Part shown: piece by piece, positions 40,697 through 48,532 of the stretch
How the letters are laid out: the number at the start of each line of letters is the position of its first letter
Position numbering within the stretch: position 1 is the stretch's first letter
Assembly: GCA_047620505.1 (NCBI GenBank)
Contig: JBLHKS010000016.1
Coordinates: 1 to 61,595, forward strand
Direction: 5' to 3'
Length of the DNA stretch: 61,595 nt
Source of the DNA: JBLHKS01 sp047620505
GTDB lineage: Bacteria > Verrucomicrobiota > Verrucomicrobiia > Verrucomicrobiales > DEV007
The notes under the pieces: model-generated
Databases searched by the model: none
What the model was told of the DNA's origin: nothing
Seen by the model: only the letters and a program-made list of their open reading frames with translations
Translations under genes and position numbers: made by a program

Positions 40697-42442
40697 ATGA
40701 ATTTTCGGCCTAACTTTTTCAGCACGCTATGTCTCGTCCTCGGGCCGGGTTTGCTGTGGGCTCAAGAAGGCGAAATCGTCGATCGCGCGCGGGCTCCAGG
40801 CGAATCTGCGCGTCGCGAGGCGGAAGCCGCTCAGGCCCCGGAATTGCCGGATCTCCCGGAAAGCGAGGCCGACGACACACCGCTCGGAGTCAAACTAATC
40901 GAGCTACGCCTGATTTCTCACCAGGACAAAATCGACCCAGATTCGGCGCTCTCAAAAGCCGAAAGCGGGCCCGTGAGCGTCGGTGAAGAAGTTGATCTAC
41001 CCGAGGAGCTCGCCGAGACGCTTGAGGGAAATTACATCGGAGCCGAGTTGTCGCTTCGGAAGCTGGAAGAGCTGGCTCGCGACATCGTTCTGGCCTATCG
41101 CGAAACCGATTTTCCCCTCGTCGATGCCTATTTTCCTGAGCAGAACATCAGCCTGGGCAAACTTCAGGTCGTGATTCGCGAAGCGGTGCTTGGAGAAGTT
41201 CGAATTGAAGGAGCGACGCGTTCGAAACCGGATTATCTCATCGGTCAGGTCCGAATCGAGCCCGGCGACCGGATCAACAGCCGAATTCTGGAAGCTGACG
41301 TCGAGTGGCTCAACGAAAACCCGAGTCGGACGGTGGATTTGATTTACGAACGCGGAGAAAAGGACGGAGCCAGCGATGTCGTTTTGCGAACCGAAGATGG
41401 ACAGCAGATTCAGGGCTATGTCGGCTTCGGCAACCCCGGCGTGAACGCCACGGGCGAGGAAGAATGGGCAGGTGGCTTTTCGATTTCCAATTTCCTCGGG
41501 ACTGAACAATTCATCGGCTACAGCTTTAGCGGCGACGCCGAGTTGGACAATCTGAACGCTCACGCTCTGATTTATCAGATTCCTCTTCCCTGGCGGCATC
41601 GGATCGAAATCCTGGGTGCCTGGGTCGTGAGCAATTCGACGATTCCAGACGCGATTCTGCCGTTTGACGTCGACGGCGAAAGCTACCAGACCACGATCGA
41701 TTATCGAATTCCGCTGCCGAAGCCGCGCTCGACCTGGCGAAGTAATTTTCGGGTCGCCTGGGATTTCAAAAGCACCAACACCGACATTCTTTTTGGCGGC
41801 GCTTCATTTTTCGACACGACGGCGGAGGTTTTCCAGTTTCGGGCCGGTTACGACCTGACAATTCGGGATGATGCGGGCGAAACGCGCTTGGATCTGGGCG
41901 TTGCCTACAGCCCGGGGAACGTGACCGGGCACAACGTGGACGAGGATTTTGGCGCGCTTCGGGAGGGTTCGGTCGCGGAATATTTTTACGGCACAGCGCG
42001 ATTGGAGCGGCTTCACCGGCTTCCGGCGGAGTTTGGCCTGGTTCTCCGCGCCGAAGGCCAGTTCAGCGGGGATCGGCTGATTTCGACCGAGCAGCTGCTG
42101 GCTGGCGGGTATCGAAGTGTTCGCGGTTTTGATGAAAATCTGGTCCGAGGGGATTCCGGGGCGATTTTCAGCTCTGAACTCCATTTGCCGTCGATTTCGA
42201 TGTTTAAAAAGGAGCGGTCGACTTTCTTTCTGTTTTACGACGCGGCCTGGCTTTCTCAATCGGACAGCCTTCCTGGCGAAACCGATCCCACCCTGCACGG
42301 CGTCGGCCTGGGCGTGAACGGTGAGTTGGGCGATCGGCTGCGGTTTCGGGCGTCTTACGGATGGCGTGTCGGCGAAACGGGGCTCGAAGGCGTTGAACTC
42401 GACGACGGAAAACTGCATTTCGGAATGACCGTCCGATTTTGA
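40697..42442 (+). CDS. TpsB (FhaC/ShlB-family) outer-membrane transporter, 581 aa
   Basis: The signal peptide (MNFRPNFFSTLCLVLGPGLLWAQ) is followed by a proline/acidic linker and two POTRA domains (YIGAELSLRKLEELARDIVL; GEVRIEGATRSKPDYLIGQV). The C-terminal half is a 16-strand barrel with the L6 motif SVRGFDENLVRGDSGAIFSS and a final strand ending in Phe (HFGMTVRF). Length fits the family. It should export the neighbouring TpsA. The POTRA/barrel linker and the VRGF motif mark it as two-partner secretion rather than BamA. Confidence 0.9.
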   Translation: MNFRPNFFSTLCLVLGPGLLWAQEGEIVDRARAPGESARREAEAAQAPELPDLPESEADDTPLGVKLIELRLISHQDKIDPDSALSKAESGPVSVGEEVDLPEELAETLEGNYIGAELSLRKLEELARDIVLAYRETDFPLVDAYFPEQNISLGKLQVVIREAVLGEVRIEGATRSKPDYLIGQVRIEPGDRINSRILEADVEWLNENPSRTVDLIYERGEKDGASDVVLRTEDGQQIQGYVGFGNPGVNATGEEEWAGGFSISNFLGTEQFIGYSFSGDAELDNLNAHALIYQIPLPWRHRIEILGAWVVSNSTIPDAILPFDVDGESYQTTIDYRIPLPKPRSTWRSNFRVAWDFKSTNTDILFGGASFFDTTAEVFQFRAGYDLTIRDDAGETRLDLGVAYSPGNVTGHNVDEDFGALREGSVAEYFYGTARLERLHRLPAEFGLVLRAEGQFSGDRLISTEQLLAGGYRSVRGFDENLVRGDSGAIFSSELHLPSISMFKKERSTFFLFYDAAWLSQSDSLPGETDPTLHGVGLGVNGELGDRLRFRASYGWRVGETGLEGVELDDGKLHFGMTVRF

Positions 42443-42479
42443 GCGAAATTCTGGCCTGAGAATACGAAGTTCCTCGCCA

Positions 42480-42510
42480 TTGACAACCCGCGGAGGCAGT
42501 TCCAGGGTTG
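42480..42510 (+). promoter_or_regulatory. Candidate promoter for the rpmH-rnpA operon
   Basis: A perfect -35 TTGACA sits at 42480-42485. The -10 region at the proper spacing (about 42503) is a poor match, so strength is uncertain. The rpmH start is 70 bases downstream, with no other signal in between. Confidence 0.35.
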
Positions 42511-42554
42511 CGCCCCTTTCGCCCGGGTTTCACTTCAATTTCCCGTCTTTAGAA

Positions 42555-42734
42555 ATGAGCAAACGCACTTACCAACCATCGAAACGCGTCCGCAAACGCA
42601 AGTTCGGCTTCCGCGCACGTATGGCGACGAAGCAGGGCCGTGATCTGATCCGCCGCAAACGCCAGAAAGGCCGCAAACGCCTCATGGGCAAAGGTGCCGA
42701 GAAGCACTACCGCCGCCACTGTCACCAGGACTAG
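42555..42734 (+). CDS. rpmH: 50S ribosomal protein L34
   Basis: 59 residues. SKRTYQPSKRVRKRKFGFRA and RMATKQGRDLIRRKRQKGRK are the standard L34 sequence; the usual length is about 45, and this one has an extra 13-residue basic tail (GAEKHYRRHCHQD). The ATG at 42555 (AGAAATGAGC) is preferred over an ATG at 42480 that would add 25 residues. It is followed by rnpA, yidD and yidC, the classical order in bacteria. Confidence 0.95.
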   Translation: MSKRTYQPSKRVRKRKFGFRARMATKQGRDLIRRKRQKGRKRLMGKGAEKHYRRHCHQD

Positions 42735-42799
42735 GCCTTTCGGGGTGATTCGGATTTCGAGGTTCGATTTTCGAATTTCGGGAGCGAAGCGAACAACCG

Positions 42800-43162
42800 A
42801 TGCGCTTGCCCAGAGAGAGACGGATGGCCGTCAGCGGCGAGTTTCGGAAAGTTCGCGAATCTGGTCAGAGCTTTCGAGGCAGATTTCTTGTACTCGGCGT
42901 GATGCGTGATGAGTCGTTGCCCTCGATCAAGGTGGGCTTCATCACGACGAAACGGCTCGGAAACGCGGTCTGCCGCAATCGAGTTCGCCGGCGTCTCCGC
43001 AATGTGATCGTCTCAGTGGGCGAGCGGATTCTTCCCGGGCACTACCTCGTGACGATCGCTCGCAAACCCGCCGCCGAAGCCAGTTTTGAGGCTCTGCAAA
43101 AAGAGTGGAAATGGCTGGGGCATCGAGCGAAACTTTTCGCTCCACGGCCCGGCCAGAAATGA
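42800..43162 (+). CDS. rnpA: Ribonuclease P protein component
   Basis: 120 residues. Binds RNase P RNA and helps tRNA 5' maturation. The signature basic helix is seen in GNAVCRNRVRRRLRNVIVS (RNR motif); the N-terminal strand region is MRLPRERRMAVSGEFRKVRE and KVGFITTKRLGN. The TGA overlaps the yidD ATG by four bases. Confidence 0.93.
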   Translation: MRLPRERRMAVSGEFRKVRESGQSFRGRFLVLGVMRDESLPSIKVGFITTKRLGNAVCRNRVRRRLRNVIVSVGERILPGHYLVTIARKPAAEASFEALQKEWKWLGHRAKLFAPRPGQK

Positions 43163-43431
43163 AGACCATCGCTTGTTTTTTGATCCGGTTTTACCAGATC
43201 GTGATTTCGCCGCCACTCCATTTTATTCTGGGCCCTTTCGGAGGATGCCGCTTCTCGCCGACCTGTTCGCAGTACGCGCTCGAAGCTCTCCGGCATCACG
43301 GATTTTTTAAGGGATCCTGGCTTGGCATTCGCCGAATCCTGCGCTGCAATCCCTGGGGCGGCAGCGGATTCGATCCCGTCCCCGGACTGGAAGATCGTGA
43401 CACGCCGGATTCAAACGCGTGTTCGCACTGA
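43159..43431 (+). CDS. yidD: Membrane protein insertion efficiency factor
   Basis: 90 residues from ATG 43159. Family hallmarks are all present: FYQIVISPPLHFILGPFGGC, CRFSPTCSQYALEALRHHG and RRILRCNPWGGSGFDPVP, with the conserved cysteines. The C-terminal tail (GLEDRDTPDSNACSH) is short and polar. The start overlaps the rnpA stop. Confidence 0.92.
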   Translation: MKTIACFLIRFYQIVISPPLHFILGPFGGCRFSPTCSQYALEALRHHGFFKGSWLGIRRILRCNPWGGSGFDPVPGLEDRDTPDSNACSH

Positions 43432-43468
43432 ATTTTCTTTAAACGACTTTAACCGACTTAACTGAATT

Positions 43469-45454
43469 ATGGACCGGACCGGATGTTTCGTCATCGCTCT
43501 CGTAGGAGGGTTGTTGGCCTATTATTATCTTAGTTATTTGCCCGCCCAACGTGCGGAGGATCTAAAAAATCAGCCTGTCGATGCGCCTGCCGTCGTGACA
43601 GAGGATCCGGCCCCGGAGGATCCCGCTACGCCGCCGCCGATTGAGATCGAGCCGGTCGTCACTCACCTCGCTAACGAAGAGGTTGATTACGAATTCACAA
43701 ATCTTGGCGGTGGAGTCAAAATCGCGGAACAGCTCGATCACGCGCTGACTTTCGAGGGCGAAGAGCGGGTCAAAATGAACGCCGGCGGTTTGCGTTACCC
43801 GGTCGGGGCCATCGCGCCGAACACGGGGATGTTCGAAAAGCTGCCGTATCGGATCGAGTCCCAAACCGAGGACGAAATCGTCTACGTTTCAGCAGCTGCT
43901 GACCGCACGGACGGTTTGGAAGTCCGAAAACACTTTCGACTCAAGCCCTTCGACGGCGGAGCCGAAGACGATCAAGCGAACGATGAGCACGTGATGCACA
44001 TGATGTTGACCCTGACGAATAAAAGTGAGCAGAACGTCAACATCGGCTCCTATCAGGTTTACGGCGGCGCTGTGATTCCGCAGAATCGGCGTCAGCTTTA
44101 TTACAGTTCCTGGTTTTACTGGGACGACGGAGATTTGGGTTACGAGAACCTCAACTGGTTTAACCAATCGAAGTTTCTCGGCATCACGTTTCGAAAGGGG
44201 CGCGAGCAGAAAACCTGGGAAACCGAGGAACTTCAGTGGGGCGGCGTCAGCAATCAGTTTTTCACCTCAATCATTCGCCCGACGGAAAGGCTGAACGGTG
44301 AGTTCTGGGTTCAGCGATTCCCTGCCGTTTACCCCGAAGAGCCAGAAGAAACGGAGGACGGCCAATTTGGCGTCGAATGCGCGGTTGGCCTTCCTAATCA
44401 CGTTCTCGTTCCGAACACCACGCAGTCTTACTCCTTCGAAATTTACCTTGGTCCGCGCGAGTACGCACGACTCGCCGCTCTGCCCGATAAGCAGAAAAAG
44501 TCGATGGCTTACGGCGAGATTCCGCTGCTTGGCTGGCTCTTCGGCTGGGCAACGCGTCCGATCAGCCAGATTCTCGTTTACCTGATGGTCATGTTCCACG
44601 GCTGGTTCGGTGACTTCGGTGGTGCGGTGATTTTGCTGACCGTCGTGGTTCGAGTCGTGATGTGGCCGCTCCACGCCAAGGCCCACCGCACGTCCAAGCG
44701 GATGGCCCAGCTGGCACCGAAGATCAAAGAGCTGAAGGAAAAGCATGCCGACGATCCTCAGCGCCAGCAACAGGAGCAGATGAAGCTTTGGGGAACCTAC
44801 GGGATCAATCCGATGGGCGGCTGTCTGCCCGCGCTCGTCCAGATGCCGATTTTCCTCGGCTACTTCCGAATGCTCAGCAGCGCGTCGGAACTCCGGCATG
44901 AAGGCGTCAGCTTTCTCTGGCTCAAAGACCTTTCCGCGCCGGACACGGTCGGTCAGTACTGGGATTGGCTGCCGTTGATCGGCGGATGGGATCTGAACCT
45001 CCTGCCCTTCCTGATGGCGGGCACGAGTTACCTTCAGTTCATGATGATGCCCAAAACGGGCGACAAAAATCAGCGCATCATTTTCATGCTGATGCCGTTG
45101 ATGTTCTTTTTCTTTGCCTACGGCTACGCATCGGCGCTCGCGCTTTACTGGACTTGCCAGAACATCATCAGCATCGGCCAAACCTGGCTTTTGAACCGTC
45201 AGGCGATTCCCGAACTCGTTAAGCGCAAGGTGTCGAAAAAGGGTTTTATGCAGCGTCTTCAGGACCAGGCCGAAGCCGCCAAAAAGCAGAAGGAGGCCCG
45301 AAGTCGCGGAGGTTCCGCCGCAGCAGCTGCTGGCCCGGGAGGTGCGAAACCCAGCTATGATCGTGGAGATCGCACCACCAAGCCTAAGCCCAAGCCCAAG
45401 CGCAAAGGAACTGGAGGAAGCCGCAAAGGCGGTGGAGGGCGGAAAAAGAACTAA
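43469..45454 (+). CDS. yidC: Membrane protein insertase YidC (Oxa1 family), 661 aa
   Basis: N-terminal span (GCFVIALVGGLLAYYYLSYL), a large periplasmic beta-sandwich of about 350 residues, and the conserved insertase core: ILVYLMVMFHGWFGDFGGAV, VVRVVMWPLHAKAHRTSKRM, a cytoplasmic hairpin with KIKELKEKHADDPQRQQQEQ, GGCLPALVQMPIFLGYFRML, and later spans ending LALYWTCQNIISIGQTWLLN. The basic C-terminal tail (KPKPKPKRKGTGGSRK) is rich in Lys/Gly and may contact ribosomes. It contains two exact copies of the dispersed palindrome. Confidence 0.95.
   Translation: MDRTGCFVIALVGGLLAYYYLSYLPAQRAEDLKNQPVDAPAVVTEDPAPEDPATPPPIEIEPVVTHLANEEVDYEFTNLGGGVKIAEQLDHALTFEGEERVKMNAGGLRYPVGAIAPNTGMFEKLPYRIESQTEDEIVYVSAAADRTDGLEVRKHFRLKPFDGGAEDDQANDEHVMHMMLTLTNKSEQNVNIGSYQVYGGAVIPQNRRQLYYSSWFYWDDGDLGYENLNWFNQSKFLGITFRKGREQKTWETEELQWGGVSNQFFTSIIRPTERLNGEFWVQRFPAVYPEEPEETEDGQFGVECAVGLPNHVLVPNTTQSYSFEIYLGPREYARLAALPDKQKKSMAYGEIPLLGWLFGWATRPISQILVYLMVMFHGWFGDFGGAVILLTVVVRVVMWPLHAKAHRTSKRMAQLAPKIKELKEKHADDPQRQQQEQMKLWGTYGINPMGGCLPALVQMPIFLGYFRMLSSASELRHEGVSFLWLKDLSAPDTVGQYWDWLPLIGGWDLNLLPFLMAGTSYLQFMMMPKTGDKNQRIIFMLMPLMFFFFAYGYASALALYWTCQNIISIGQTWLLNRQAIPELVKRKVSKKGFMQRLQDQAEAAKKQKEARSRGGSAAAAAGPGGAKPSYDRGDRTTKPKPKPKRKGTGGSRKGGGGRKKN
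43890..43901. repeat. CAGCAGCTGCTG palindrome, copy 12
   Basis: In yidC, periplasmic domain, read as SAAAD; extends to 14 bases. Confidence 0.9.
45321..45332. repeat. CAGCAGCTGCTG palindrome, copy 13
   Basis: In the disordered tail of yidC, read as AAAAG. Confidence 0.9.
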
Positions 45455-45563
45455 ATCTGCGATCCAAGTGATTCCAATCCTCAGATTTCGAAACCTGCGC
45501 TTGCGGAGTTTTGAATTTGCCGGAAGTAATTTGTCTACCGATAGGAATTTGGAATTTCCCTGA

Positions 45564-46040
45564 ATGATGAGTTACGGAGTTGCCGCCAAAGATTTGCTGG
45601 ATACGATGCTTGGTTATCTCGGCTTCGTCGTGAGTATCGATGTCGACGAGAGCGGTCCTGAGCCGAGCCTTCAGGTTCAGACAAACGAGGGCGACTATCT
45701 GATCGGGCAAAATGGAGACCGGCTTGACGACATTCAATACCTCGTCAATCGGATCCTCCAATCGAAGGATGAGAAAGCGCCTCGCATTCGAGTCGACATC
45801 AATTATTTCCGCTCGATGAGCGAGGATCAGTTGATCGAAGAGGCCGAGTCCCTCGCTCAACGCGTGATCAACACGGGTCGGCCCGCGAAATTGAAGCCGC
45901 TGAATTCCTACCATCGGCGGATCGTTCACAATCACTTTCTCGAGCACCAACAGCTCAAAACCTGGAGCCCGAAAGGTTCCGATCGATTGAAGCAGATCAC
46001 TATTTCGCTAAGCAAATCGGACAAAGCGCAAAGCGACTGA
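45564..46040 (+). CDS. jag: Jag/KhpB-type RNA-binding protein (KH and R3H domains)
   Basis: 158 residues. The KH domain is marked by NEGDYLIGQNGDRLDDIQYL (the GxxG loop is QNGD). The R3H domain has NSYHRRIVHNHFLEH with the Arg-x3-His motif. The usual N-terminal Jag domain is missing, as in many short homologues. The position right after yidC is the standard one. Probably binds small RNAs or mRNAs and helps cell-envelope functions. Start could be 45564 or the next ATG, 45567. Confidence 0.9.
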   Translation: MMSYGVAAKDLLDTMLGYLGFVVSIDVDESGPEPSLQVQTNEGDYLIGQNGDRLDDIQYLVNRILQSKDEKAPRIRVDINYFRSMSEDQLIEEAESLAQRVINTGRPAKLKPLNSYHRRIVHNHFLEHQQLKTWSPKGSDRLKQITISLSKSDKAQSD

Positions 46041-46127
46041 CAAAATCATAATATCGGCTGGCGGCAGTGGAAATTGGCGCTCAGTTTGTAATCGACCAAA
46101 CTCTCAATCACCGCCAAATCTCCTGTC

Positions 46128-46871
46128 ATGTTCAAGCGCCTTGGAAATCTGATTCGCGGCTTTTTTAGCCTCTTTATCTCCGGACTCGAAAAGAATAACC
46201 CGGAAGCTGTCATTGCAGCCGAAAAAGAAAATCTTCGGAAACAAATCTCCGAATACAACAAAGGACTCGCCAAACACGCAGGTCTTTGTGAGCGGCTGAA
46301 GTCCCAGATCAAGGGACTCGAGCGGAAAGTCAATGAGCTCACGGCAAAAGCGACGGCCAATCTCAAAGCGGGCAACCGCGCCCTCGCTGGCCAATACGCG
46401 TTGCGGCTCAAGGAAGCGAAAGAGTCGCTCACGGAAAACCAGGAGCAGTCCTCCGACGCCGAATCGACCTACGAAGAGCTGCTTCGCGCTCGCGATGTCG
46501 CCGTCAAATCCGCTCGCGAGAAAATTTCCTCCGTGAAGCGCGACGTCGACGAAATGAAAATGAACAAAGCCATGGCGGAGCTGAACGAAATGGCTTCCGG
46601 CATGATTTCCGAAATCGGCGGCGGCGGCGACACCTTGGACCGGCTTCACGAAGCCGTTCAGGAAGACAACGACGAAGCCAAAGGTCGCGCCCGGATCGCC
46701 AAAGACAGCGTGGACACTTCAGACATCGACGCGATGGCCGGAGAGCAAAAAGCGCTCGAAGATCTCGCTCTCGCTGACTTCGCTGCGGATGCTGGAATCG
46801 TTCTCGATCAGGGAGCCGACAGTAGCGGCGGCGGCAAAACTGAAGAGGCCGAGTCTGAGAAAACGATGTAG
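46128..46871 (+). CDS. PspA/IM30-family (ESCRT-III-like) protein
   Basis: 247 residues, mostly coiled coil. The N-terminal amphipathic helix MFKRLGNLIRGFFSLFISGL is followed by long helices (ENLRKQISEYNKGLAKHAGL, QIKGLERKVNELTAKATANL, YALRLKEAKESLTENQEQSS, DEMKMNKAMAELNEMASG). This is the pattern of PspA/Vipp1 membrane-remodelling proteins. The C-terminal 60 residues are acidic (DSSGGGKTEEAESEK) and possibly regulatory. It is eight bases before the AAA+ ATPase gene, suggesting they act as a pair. No PspF-like or PspB/C genes are near. Confidence 0.75.
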   Translation: MFKRLGNLIRGFFSLFISGLEKNNPEAVIAAEKENLRKQISEYNKGLAKHAGLCERLKSQIKGLERKVNELTAKATANLKAGNRALAGQYALRLKEAKESLTENQEQSSDAESTYEELLRARDVAVKSAREKISSVKRDVDEMKMNKAMAELNEMASGMISEIGGGGDTLDRLHEAVQEDNDEAKGRARIAKDSVDTSDIDAMAGEQKALEDLALADFAADAGIVLDQGADSSGGGKTEEAESEKTM

Positions 46872-46879
46872 TCTCGGCC

Positions 46880-48529
46880 ATGGCGGTTCCGCAGTGGTCT
46901 GAGAAAATTCGTTCGCTCTACGTTAGTGGGGCGAACAACCAGTTCATCCTTCACGGCAACGTGGAAGACCGGCTGGTGCTCCCGGCTGAGGGTAAAAAGA
47001 AGGCTGAAATCGGCAATCTTATCGACTTCCTCCTCGACCGTCAGCTGGCGAAGTTCGATCTGATTTTCACCTTCGATCTTGGCCACGGTTTGCGCCTCCA
47101 TTCGCGTCGATCCGACGCTGGCGAACGTCGATACTCAGAATGGCCGTCTGCGCGCGAGCCTCAGGCTTTTCCAAAGGAGCCAGCGGATGCGGTGGCCTAC
47201 GTCGATCACTTTCTTCGCTACTGCGGCAACTCAGCAGCTGCTGGCCGCGAGGTGAGCGTCGCCTTTATTTTTCGGACGGCTTCGCTCGCGCTTCCGGGGC
47301 GCACCGGGAACCCGGCCGTCAATCGCGCTGCTTCGATCATTCGTTCCTGGTCGATGGAAGCCGCGTTTCGCGAGCAGAATTTCGTCACGCTCCTGATTTC
47401 GGAGAACCTGAACGACCTCCATTCGCTTGTTTCCGGCAACACCCGCGTTGCAGCCGTCGAGATCCCGCTTCCGGACGTCGACACCCTGACAAAAGCACTG
47501 AAACTCGTTGGAACTGGCTTGGGCGAGTTTCAAGGGAAGGAAAAAGTCGCCGCAAGCCGGTTAGTCGGGACCACGCTCGCGTCGGTCGAAGCCCTCCTCA
47601 AACTTCGGCATTTCGAGAAAAACCCTCTAACCGAATCCGCGCTCGCTGACCTGAAAAAGGAGCTTGTCGAAAAAGATTGTCAGGGGCTGATCGAATTCGT
47701 GCAGACCGACCGAGCGCTCAGCGATGTTTACGGCAACGAGGCAATCAAAGAATGGATGCGTCAGGACATCGAACTCTGGAAAAAAGACGATCTCAAGGCG
47801 ATGCCGATGGGTTACCTTTTTTGCGGACCTGTCGGCACTGGAAAAACCTTCATCGTCGAGTGTCTCGCAGGTGAAGCTGGTGTGCCGGTTGTGAAGTTTA
47901 AAAACTTCCGAGATCGATGGGTAGGAAGTACCGAAGGCAATTTGGAGAAGATTTTTACGTTCCTGCACGCGTTAGGCCGGTGCATCGTGTTCATCGACGA
48001 AGCCGATCAGGCTCTGGGTCGCCGAACCGGAGCCTCGGAAGATTCGAGCGGAGTTTCCGGCCGCGTTTATTCGATGATGGCCGAGGAAATGAGCAACACT
48101 CGCAATCGCGGAAAAATACTCTGGATTCTGGCTTCCAGCCGTCCGGATTTGATCGAAGTCGACTTGAAGCGCCCCGGTCGTGTCGACGTCAAAATCCCGC
48201 TTTTTCCCAGTATCGACGCCAAAGAAGCTTACGCGTTGCTCATCGCGTTGTGCAAACGTCAGGGCGTGCGGCTTCCGAAAAATCCCGCGCCAATCTGGGC
48301 AAATTTGATTCCCAGCCACCTCACCCCCGGCGCTGCTGAGGCGATCGCCGTCAAAGCTTACCGCCTGACGAAGACTCGAGGTCTCAAGGCTGTTGAGGCG
48401 CTTACTGAAATCCTGACAGATTACCAAAGTCCAGTTCCGGAAGACGTGATGGACTTCCAGATCGGACTCGCCGTTCGTGAATCGAGCGACATGAGTTTTG
48501 TGCCCGAAGTTTTCCGACGAGAATCCTAA
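46880..48529 (+). CDS. AAA+ ATPase paired with a PspA-like protein, 549 aa
   Basis: An N-terminal region of about 290 residues with no recognised domain (LYVSGANNQFILHGNVEDRL, FTFDLGHGLRLHSRRSD, SVAFIFRTASLALPGRTGNP) is followed by a classical AAA+ module: Walker A GPVGTGKTF (about 316-324), KFKNFRDRWVGSTEGNLEKI, Walker B CIVFIDEADQALGRRTG, sensor ILASSRPDLIEVDLKRPGRV (arginine finger region). There is a small C-terminal lid domain. Resembles Cdc48/FtsH-type modules. It follows the PspA-like gene with an eight-base gap and precedes uvrA by three bases. Probably remodels PspA assemblies in the way Vps4 acts on ESCRT-III; that is inference. Confidence 0.75.
   Translation: MAVPQWSEKIRSLYVSGANNQFILHGNVEDRLVLPAEGKKKAEIGNLIDFLLDRQLAKFDLIFTFDLGHGLRLHSRRSDAGERRYSEWPSAREPQAFPKEPADAVAYVDHFLRYCGNSAAAGREVSVAFIFRTASLALPGRTGNPAVNRAASIIRSWSMEAAFREQNFVTLLISENLNDLHSLVSGNTRVAAVEIPLPDVDTLTKALKLVGTGLGEFQGKEKVAASRLVGTTLASVEALLKLRHFEKNPLTESALADLKKELVEKDCQGLIEFVQTDRALSDVYGNEAIKEWMRQDIELWKKDDLKAMPMGYLFCGPVGTGKTFIVECLAGEAGVPVVKFKNFRDRWVGSTEGNLEKIFTFLHALGRCIVFIDEADQALGRRTGASEDSSGVSGRVYSMMAEEMSNTRNRGKILWILASSRPDLIEVDLKRPGRVDVKIPLFPSIDAKEAYALLIALCKRQGVRLPKNPAPIWANLIPSHLTPGAAEAIAVKAYRLTKTRGLKAVEALTEILTDYQSPVPEDVMDFQIGLAVRESSDMSFVPEVFRRES
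47232..47243. repeat. CAGCAGCTGCTG palindrome, copy 14
   Basis: In the AAA+ gene, read as SAAAG. Confidence 0.9.
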
Positions 48530-48532
48530 GCC

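Noticed and set aside
42443..42554. Chromosome replication origin near rpmH
   Set aside because: dnaA and dnaN are not present and I saw no cluster of DnaA boxes; rpmH alone is not evidence.
44267..45181. 304-residue minus-strand frame in yidC
   Set aside because: Antisense to an unmistakable YidC; His/Arg-rich composition typical of shadows.
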